DNA of 21,958 bases from Anaerolineaceae bacterium UBA5404 (GTDB lineage: Bacteria; Chloroflexota; Anaerolineae; Anaerolineales; Anaerolineaceae), in NCBI GenBank assembly GCA_002409625.1, contig DHNY01000012.1, forward strand, positions 1-21,958, given 5' to 3'. A program made the position numbers and the translations under genes. Under the pieces are notes generated by a model. That model was given only the letters and a program-made list of their open reading frames with translations, searched no databases and was not told where the DNA came from. Of the stretch, positions 15,968 to 21,958 are shown piece by piece (within the stretch, counting starts at the first letter, position 1; each line of letters begins with the position of its first letter).

Positions 15968-16017
15968 ATGCGAAGCCAGACAGACATAAAGCTTTACAAG
16001 AGCAAAGGAATTTAATC

Positions 16018-17517
16018 ATGAACGCTGAAAGAAAAATACGGGTTCCTTTTTTACGAAGCATTCGAGGTAAGATGGCCACCAGCTTTACGCTGGTGACCGT
16101 CGTTATGGTTTTGGGTGTAGTGGCTGGTTTTTTATTCTTGGAAACCTCTGACCGTTTTGGCACTTCAGGCTACCTTCGCGAAATATCCAATGGCTTTCAT
16201 ATCCAAAGCTACGATTTTTATGCAGAGAACAAATTTGATATTGAAAAGCTGCAAGAACGTATGGACCTAATCCATGAACAGGGTTTTCTTAGTCTGCCAA
16301 GGGGCAATTTCATCGACACCAGCATGGCATATCTGATAACCAACAAACCCTTTTTCGTGATTGACAGCGAACAAAAAGTGGTTGCCAGTACCAGCCAGAC
16401 ACCCGGTTATCGCGTGGGGGATCACTATGCCCCGCCAGAAAGTCAATCAGAAGAGAAAGAACGCCTCGAAAATTTGCTCCAATATGCCCACAGGCAAGAT
16501 TTTCATTTCCAGCAATTGCAAAATGGAAATATTCAAGTCTACTTACCCTTTGGTGAAACGGATGAGGATAACACCTGGCATACGAAATATATCGTTGTGA
16601 TGACTGTGGCACCAGCACCACCATTTTCTTTTAAGCCTTTTCTGCGTTTTCTGCCTTTTGTACTGATTACTGTCGCGATGGTCATCATGATTGTTACACC
16701 TTTTGGGGTCATTTTCGGCTTGATGGCGGGCCGTGGGCTCAACAGGCGTATCACCAATTTGGTAAAAGCTTCAGACCAGCTCGCCCAAGGCAATTTTGAA
16801 GCCATCCCGACCGATAAAAGCAAAGACGAGATTGGCGTGCTCAACCGGCAAATGCGCACCATGTCCGAAAAGCTGCAAACCCTGATGCAAAATCAGCAAC
16901 AACTCGCCGCCATCGAAGAACGCAACCATCTGGCGCGCGAACTGCACGACACCGTCAAACAGCAAAATTTCGCCACGCAAATGCAAATACGTGCCGCGCA
17001 AAACCTGATTGCCACAGACCCAGAGCAAGCAGGGGTCAGGCTATTTGAAGCTGAACGCATCCTCAAAAGCTCGCAGGATGAACTGTCTACGATTATTCGT
17101 CAGTTGCGCCCTGCCCAGCTTGAAGACCGTGGCTTGGCAGCCACCTTGCGCCAGCTTTTGCGCGATTGGGTCAACCGCAACCAGATCCCCGTGCAGGTCA
17201 ACATCACCGGCGAGCGCCGCATTGTCCTAAGCCATGAGCAAGCCTTGTTGCGCGTTGCCCAAGAGGCGCTTAGCAACATCGCGCGCCATGCAAAGGCGAA
17301 TAGAGTGTGGTTTAGTTTGGATTATAGCGCCGAGATGGTAACCATGACCCTCCAGGATAATGGCGTGGGTTTTAGTCGGAAGTCGCAAGGCAAAGGTATG
17401 GGCTTGGAGAACATGCAGCAGCGTGTTGAATCGCTGGGTGGATGGTTTGCTACCTCCAGCGCACCTGGAAAGGGAACGAAAGTCGAAGTCAGCCTACCGA
17501 TCATAAAGACGGGGTAA
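16018..17517 (+). CDS. NarL-family sensor histidine kinase (HAMP, HisKA_3, HATPase)
   Basis: A 499-residue membrane kinase. TM1 (about 21-41) and TM2 (about 211-236) flank an outer sensor domain of ~170 residues with no recognised fold. A HAMP linker follows (about 237-290). The HisKA_3 dimerisation region carries the phospho-acceptor His310 in ARELHDTVKQ. The ATPase domain has EALSNIARHA (416-425), DNGVGF (447-452) and GKGMGLENM (458-466). It should phosphorylate a NarL-type regulator, and one is encoded downstream. AAGGAA lies 7 bases ahead of ATG 16018. Position behind the ABC/FtsX genes suggests it senses the transporter substrate or envelope stress. The usual adjacency to its regulator is interrupted by a repeat cluster. 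Confidence 0.93.
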   Translation: MNAERKIRVPFLRSIRGKMATSFTLVTVVMVLGVVAGFLFLETSDRFGTSGYLREISNGFHIQSYDFYAENKFDIEKLQERMDLIHEQGFLSLPRGNFIDTSMAYLITNKPFFVIDSEQKVVASTSQTPGYRVGDHYAPPESQSEEKERLENLLQYAHRQDFHFQQLQNGNIQVYLPFGETDEDNTWHTKYIVVMTVAPAPPFSFKPFLRFLPFVLITVAMVIMIVTPFGVIFGLMAGRGLNRRITNLVKASDQLAQGNFEAIPTDKSKDEIGVLNRQMRTMSEKLQTLMQNQQQLAAIEERNHLARELHDTVKQQNFATQMQIRAAQNLIATDPEQAGVRLFEAERILKSSQDELSTIIRQLRPAQLEDRGLAATLRQLLRDWVNRNQIPVQVNITGERRIVLSHEQALLRVAQEALSNIARHAKANRVWFSLDYSAEMVTMTLQDNGVGFSRKSQGKGMGLENMQQRVESLGGWFATSSAPGKGTKVEVSLPIIKTG

Positions 17518-17572
17518 TTTATCTACTATCTCCAGTTCGGTCAGGGGTCCAAATTTGAACGAAGGTACCTGG

Positions 17573-18003
17573 CGCATGGCATCTCGCCAGATAATCCTTA
17601 GCCCTCTCCAGGGACTGCTTGCGTTTGAAGCTTCTTTTGCGAAAAATTAGGGTTGGGTGTGGGTCTTTTGCAAGACAGTAGGATTGGGTGCTGCTGGCGT
17701 TCGCTCGGTGAGGACACCGGCGCGAACAAACAAAGTTCGGCATGGCGTCTCACCAGATAATTCTTAGCCCTCTCTAGGGAGAGGGTTGGGTGTGGGTCTT
17801 TTGCAAGACAGTAGGATTGGGTGCTGCTTGCGTGGTGCTCTCGGTGGAAATACAGGCGGAACAAATATAGTTCGGCATGGCGTCTCACCAGATAATTCTT
17901 AGCCCTCTCCAGGGAGAGGGTTGGGTGTGGGTCTTTTGCAAGACAGTAGGATTGGGTGCTGCTTGCGTGGTGCTCTCGGTGGAAACACCGGCGCGAACAA
18001 ATA
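17573..18003. repeat. Three imperfect tandem copies of a ~134-bp intergenic repeat
   Basis: Copies begin near 17573, 17740 and 17874. The second and third are almost identical over about 110 bases; the first is longer because of an extra segment of roughly 30 bases in its middle. Each copy carries the core GGCRTCTCRCC, a CCCTCTCC/GGAGAGGG hairpin (17903-17920 in the third copy) and a shared GACAGTAGGATTGGGTGC block. A - strand frame of 162 codons runs through the cluster but only translates the repeat, so I do not call it a gene. Nothing else is visible between the kinase stop (17517) and the regulator start (18048). Confidence 0.85.
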
Positions 18004-18047
18004 GATGAATTGACATTATCGGATAAAATAAAGGTAAGAGAAAAAAC

Positions 18048-18710
18048 ATGATTGAAAAAATCAAACTCCTCCTCGTTGATGACCACACCGTCGTTCGACT
18101 CGGCTTAAAGAGCTATTTTGCCACAACCCCAGACATTGAAGTCATCGGCGAAGCCGGCAACGGCGCCGAGGCCATCACCCGCGTCCAGCAACTCCAGCCC
18201 GACGTCGTGCTCATGGACCTCTTGATGCCCGGCATGGACGGGGTTGAAGCCACGCGCCAAATCAAAGCCATCCTACCCAGTACCGAAATCATCGTGCTCA
18301 CTTCCTATCACGAGGATGAAAACATCTTCCCTGCGATTCGAGCCGGCGCGCTTTCATACCTACTCAAAGATATCGACCCCGACGACCTCAGCGATGCCAT
18401 CCGCCGCGCAGCCCGAAAAGAAGCCGTGCTCAACCCGCATGTGGCAGCGCGCCTCATGCAAGAAGTGCGTGGTGGCCGCCGCGCTGAGGAATACAACCCG
18501 CTCAACGAACTAACCGACCGTGAAATGGAAGTGTTGCAGGAAATTGCCTCGGGTAAGTCCAACGCCGACATTGCCGCGACGCTGTTCATCAGTGAAAAAA
18601 CCGTAAAAACCCATATCACCAACATCTTGAGCAAACTCCACCTCAGCGACCGCACCCAAGCCGCCGTCCTGGCATGGCAACGCGGTGTGGTGAAACGTGA
18701 GGAAGGATAG
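18048..18710 (+). CDS. NarL/FixJ-family response regulator (LuxR-type HTH)
   Basis: A 220-residue regulator. The receiver domain has DD (11-12), phospho-acceptor Asp57 in VVLMDLLMPG, Thr85 and Lys107 (YLLKD). The LuxR-type helix-turn-helix occupies about 153-212, with LTDREMEVLQEIASGKSNADIA and the recognition helix SEKTVKTHITNILSKL. It should bind DNA as a dimer after phosphorylation, most likely by the kinase encoded at 16018-17517. The ribosome binding site is weak (AAGAG, 8 bases ahead). A perfect TTGACA at 18010-18015 has no good -10 at normal spacing, so whether it has its own promoter is unclear. A natural target would be the ABC/FtsX promoter region around 12530-12559. Confidence 0.93.
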   Translation: MIEKIKLLLVDDHTVVRLGLKSYFATTPDIEVIGEAGNGAEAITRVQQLQPDVVLMDLLMPGMDGVEATRQIKAILPSTEIIVLTSYHEDENIFPAIRAGALSYLLKDIDPDDLSDAIRRAARKEAVLNPHVAARLMQEVRGGRRAEEYNPLNELTDREMEVLQEIASGKSNADIAATLFISEKTVKTHITNILSKLHLSDRTQAAVLAWQRGVVKREEG

Positions 18711-19029
18711 CCCATATTCAGTAATGGCGAGAGTTTTGCAGACTCCTGCCTTACGAGTACGATCTGGCGCATGGCGCCTTCGCCACGCGCACACATTACC
18801 CGTTCGGCATGGTGTCCCCACCATGCCACCCTTGAACTTTGGAAACAAATCAAAAGCATGGAAAGATACCATGCGGAACAAACTTGCTCCGGTTCGTTCA
18901 ATGATCCCGGGCTTAAACCTACGGCTTAAAAGGCCGTTGCTCCAAATCACAAAATAATGAGCCTAGCAAAATAAACAATGTATCTACCTGGCGCGTGGCG
19001 ACCCGCCTAACTTCGCCAATGTGCCATAT
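18711..19029. other. Gene-free stretch between the regulator and the CRISPR array, with a 9-bp hairpin
   Basis: No gene is supported here. GGCATGGTG (18806-18814) and CACCATGCC (18819-18827) form a perfect 9-bp stem with a 4-nt loop; without a T run it may be a weak terminator for the regulator or a repeat element. Variants of the CTGGCGCATGGC sequence also seen at 17570 occur at about 18768 and 18989. The last of these resembles the end of the CRISPR repeat only by chance. Confidence 0.55.
18852..18874 (-). terminator. Terminator-like hairpin downstream of the CRISPR transcript
   Basis: Read leftward, GCATGG and CCATGC form a 6-bp stem with a 7-nt loop followed by TTTTG. It lies about 155 bases beyond the last repeat in the direction in which the array should be transcribed, so it could end the pre-crRNA. 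The T run is short. Confidence 0.35.
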
Positions 19030-21958
19030 GTTTCAATCCACGCCTCCACGCGGGAGGCGACGCATAACTGGTTTTGAGTTGCCATGACGGGCATGTTTCA
19101 ATCCACGCCTCCACGCGGGAGGCGACCAGCGAGTTTTTCGGGGCAGAATCCGTAAGTGTTGTTTCAATCCACGCCTCCACGCGGGAGGCGACCGATAATG
19201 TTGGCTCTGTAATACCTGCAGTTGCCGTGTTTCAATCCACGCCTCCACGCGGGAGGCGACCAAAGTCGATGTCCGTCAGGTTCGCAACTATACCGTTTCA
19301 ATCCACGCCTCCACGCGGGAGGCGACTAAAAGTACAAGTATTAGCCCCCCTATTCCAAGGTTTCAATCCACGCCTCCACGCGGGAGGCGACTGAACTTCC
19401 GACCAGTTTGCACCTGAATTGGTTGAGTTTCAATCCACGCCTCCACGCGGGAGGCGACCTAACTCAACCATGCCTAATGCGTGGGTTTGCGTGTTTCAAT
19501 CCACGCCTCCACGCGGGAGGCGACGGAGTGCTGGACTGACTTTTGGGCGTATGTGCGTGTTTCAATCCACGCCTCCACGCGGGAGGCGACTCAACCGGTT
19601 TTTCCGTTGGATGATTTTCGTTTGGTTTCAATCCACGCCTCCACGCGGGAGGCGACACATCGACTTTGCGCAAACACACGTGATAGACATCGTTTCAATC
19701 CACGCCTCCACGCGGGAGGCGACACAGAAATGACCGACGAAGTCAAACAAAACCAAGTTGTTTCAATCCACGCCTCCACGCGGGAGGCGACGAACAGATT
19801 TCTGGCGTTGAGGCTTATCGCCCTGTTTCAATCCACGCCTCCACGCGGGAGGCGACCATCGGCACGTGTTGGATGACTCTGGACATAAAGTTTCAATCCA
19901 CGCCTCCACGCGGGAGGCGACCTAACAATACCGCGCGAGGATAGGACATTGCGCATGTTTCAATCCACGCCTCCACGCGGGAGGCGACTGAGCATCCGTT
20001 GTATAAGCTGGTGAAGGGGGATAGGTTTCAATCCACGCCTCCACGCGGGAGGCGACTTTAGAGCCCTGCCGGTGGCGTTGTAACCGGCAAAACGTTTCAA
20101 TCCACGCCTCCACGCGGGAGGCGACTTGCCACTCTCCATGCCAAGAATGCGGCAAGTTAGGTTTCAATCCACGCCTCCACGCGGGAGGCGACGTGATGAG
20201 GGTTAGAAATGATTAGCGACAAGAACATGGTTTCAATCCACGCCTCCACGCGGGAGGCGACCCAGCAATCTACTTTGAACCGACTGGATGCGGTTTCAAT
20301 CCACGCCTCCACGCGGGAGGCGACTGCCAGCGCCTACCAGATAGGGCTTTGCTTTGAGGTTTCAATCCACGCCTCCACGCGGGAGGCGACAAATATCACT
20401 CAAATGCCGGTGCAAAAGTAAAAAAGTTTCAATCCACGCCTCCACGCGGGAGGCGACTTTCTGACGTTGCAGCGTTTGTTCTGGACTTCCCGTTTCAATC
20501 CACGCCTCCACGCGGGAGGCGACTTCGAAAGCAGCTTAATTCGTCATTTTGATACTCCCGTTTCAATCCACGCCTCCACGCGGGAGGCGACCTTTACCGT
20601 ATGCCAGGGGATAGGTTCTGTCAGTTTGTTTCAATCCACGCCTCCACGCGGGAGGCGACCGTAAACTCCAGCGATAATCTTTGACCCATCGGTTTCAATC
20701 CACGCCTCCACGCGGGAGGCGACTTGTCCAGGACTCAGCTCTGTTACTAATCCCACGTGTTTCAATCCACGCCTCCACGCGGGAGGCGACGCGCTCATTT
20801 TGGGTATCGCTCATGAGGACGCTGCAGTTTCAATCCACGCCTCCACGCGGGAGGCGACTGGCATGGCCGCTCGGTCAAGACCCCGTTGCCGTTGTTTCAA
20901 TCCACGCCTCCACGCGGGAGGCGACACTGCGGTGCCCGGAACGGCCTCAACGCCGATTTGTTTCAATCCACGCCTCCACGCGGGAGGCGACTGATACGTT
21001 CTCGCCACTATCGGAGAGCGTCAGGGTTTCAATCCACGCCTCCACGCGGGAGGCGACCTTTAGCGAGGTCGTTTATTTGATTTTTAACGTTTCAATCCAC
21101 GCCTCCACGCGGGAGGCGACAAGAAGTTTGTTCCGATCATTCCTGAACACTGGTTTCAATCCACGCCTCCACGCGGGAGGCGACTACTTGCATTTGAAGA
21201 TGAGGAGCTGGCTGCTGCAGTTTCAATCCACGCCTCCACGCGGGAGGCGACTTGGTGCTGGAACCTCTGCAACAGTGTTCGGAGTTTCAATCCACGCCTC
21301 CACGCGGGAGGCGACAAAGCGTCGTCACGCTTGTCGAGGGCTTCCAAGTTTCAATCCACGCCTCCACGCGGGAGGCGACCATCGACCTAACCCGCGTTTC
21401 ACGCATTCAAACTGTTTCAATCCACGCCTCCACGCGGGAGGCGACGCGATGATGTCGTTCGCTTCGTCATGCACTTTGTGGTTTCAATCCACGCCTCCAC
21501 GCGGGAGGCGACCTATCCCATTCGGCTTTTTCACGGGAATAGCCGAAGGTTTCAATCCACGCCTCCACGCGGGAGGCGACGCGCCGGCAAATTCATAGCT
21601 TGAGCCGTCGGCTGTTTCAATCCACGCCTCCACGCGGGAGGCGACTACTTGTTGCGGTTGTCGTATTGCTGAAAGCGGTTTCAATCCACGCCTCCACGCG
21701 GGAGGCGACGTGGGGCGATTGTTGCCTTTTTCTCTTGGCTTTCGTTTCAATCCACGCCTCCACGCGGGAGGCGACCTAATCGCCTGCGTTTGGAGTGGCG
21801 GAAATACCGAGTTTCAATCCACGCCTCCACGCGGGAGGCGACAAAGTTCAATAGACAGGTCGCCAAGACTTCCCAGTTTCAATCCACGCCTCCACGCGGG
21901 AGGCGACCGAAACGCGTCACTTACGGCGAGCTTATCGTTGTTTCAATCCACGCCTCCA
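19030..21958 (-). CRISPR. Type I-C CRISPR array, 44 full repeats plus a cut-off 45th
   Basis: The 32-nt repeat reads GTTTCAATCCACGCC…GGGAGGCGAC on the + strand. On the - strand it starts GTCGCCTCC and ends GGATTGAAAC, as type I-C repeats do, and folds into a 7-bp stem (CGCCTCC/GGAGGCG, loop CGCGT) followed by 11 bases. This matches the 11-nt crRNA handle that Cas5d makes. Transcription should run leftward, with the leader beyond the right edge. Repeats start at 19030, 19095, 19161, 19229, 19295, 19360, 19427, 19493, 19559, 19625, 19692, 19760, 19825, 19890, 19957, 20025, 20094, 20161, 20230, 20293, 20359, 20426, 20492, 20560, 20628, 20692, 20759, 20827, 20894, 20960, 21026, 21089, 21153, 21220, 21284, 21348, 21414, 21481, 21549, 21614, 21678, 21744, 21811, 21876 and 21940. 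All repeats look identical. The 44 spacers are 31-37 nt (mean about 34), and I saw no duplicates. No cas gene lies in the window. Confidence 0.98.

Noticed and set aside
17598..18086. 162-codon frame on the - strand with repeated CLAKDPHPTLSLERAKN
   Set aside because: It is only the tandem intergenic repeat read through; the frame follows the three repeat copies and overlaps the regulator start.
18991..19002. GCGCGTGGCGAC as a decayed CRISPR repeat left of the array
   Set aside because: The same CTGGCGC-TGGC pattern occurs at about 17570 and 18768, so it belongs to the dispersed repeats; its distance to the first repeat (27 nt) is also shorter than any spacer.
20057..20093. Inverted GCCGGT/ACCGGC inside one spacer
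   Set aside because: A single 6-bp inverted repeat in a captured sequence is not evidence of function.
19074..21750. Long open frames in the CRISPR array, for example 20681-21598 + (305 codons), with repeated VSIHASTREAT, FQSTPPRGRR and FNPRLHAGGD, and PPAWRRGLK on the other strand
   Set aside because: These are translations of the 32-nt CRISPR repeat in its several frames. Such spurious proteins are well known in databases; there is no start context or non-repeat domain.

Overview
The window is a bacterial chromosome segment of medium GC. The style of the proteins recalls Chloroflexota, class Anaerolineae: a lipoprotein subtilase, a GT-C-like membrane protein, a NarL-type kinase with a RELHDTVKQQ H-box, and many intergenic repeats. 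I hold this assignment loosely because no rRNA or marker gene is present.

Layout, left to right. Positions 1-731 hold the 3' part of a SAM-dependent methyltransferase on the + strand. Positions 983-4687 hold a leftward cluster: a TetR-type regulator, a GH13 alpha-amylase-like enzyme, and a subtilisin-like lipoprotein with its own terminator. The TetR gene has a near-ideal promoter that appears to make a leaderless mRNA, with a palindromic operator between its -35 and -10. Positions 4723-5226 are a gene-free, repeat-rich stretch. Positions 5227-11040 hold a leftward signalling and export module: a LytTR response regulator, an AgrC-like sensor kinase (GTGA overlap), a terminator, and two ABC exporter half-transporters (ATGA overlap). 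A 32-codon open frame overlaps the regulator start, and a 21-bp-phased direct repeat lies ahead of the exporter. Positions 11149-12321 encode a polytopic membrane protein.

Positions 12630-18710 hold a rightward module: a MacB/LolD-type ATPase, an FtsX-type permease (1-nt overlap), a NarL-family kinase and a NarL-family response regulator. The kinase and regulator genes are separated by about 530 bp that contain three imperfect copies of a ~134-bp repeat.

Positions 19030-21958 are a CRISPR array of 44 complete and one cut-off 32-nt repeats, with 44 unique-looking spacers. The repeat is of type I-C. Its ATTGAAAC end lies on the - strand, so crRNA should be transcribed leftward, with the leader and cas genes beyond the right edge. 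The window shows the old end of the array, yet its terminal repeat is undegraded.

Two independent two-component plus ABC systems dominate the centre, one LytTR/AgrC-like with a heterodimeric exporter and one NarL-like with an FtsX permease. Both fit sensing and export of peptides, antibiotics or lipids; the substrates cannot be read from the sequence. The most unusual material is in the gaps: a dispersed repeat family with core GGCGTCTCGCC, leaderless promoter geometry, phased repeats, and a possible overlapped small peptide gene.
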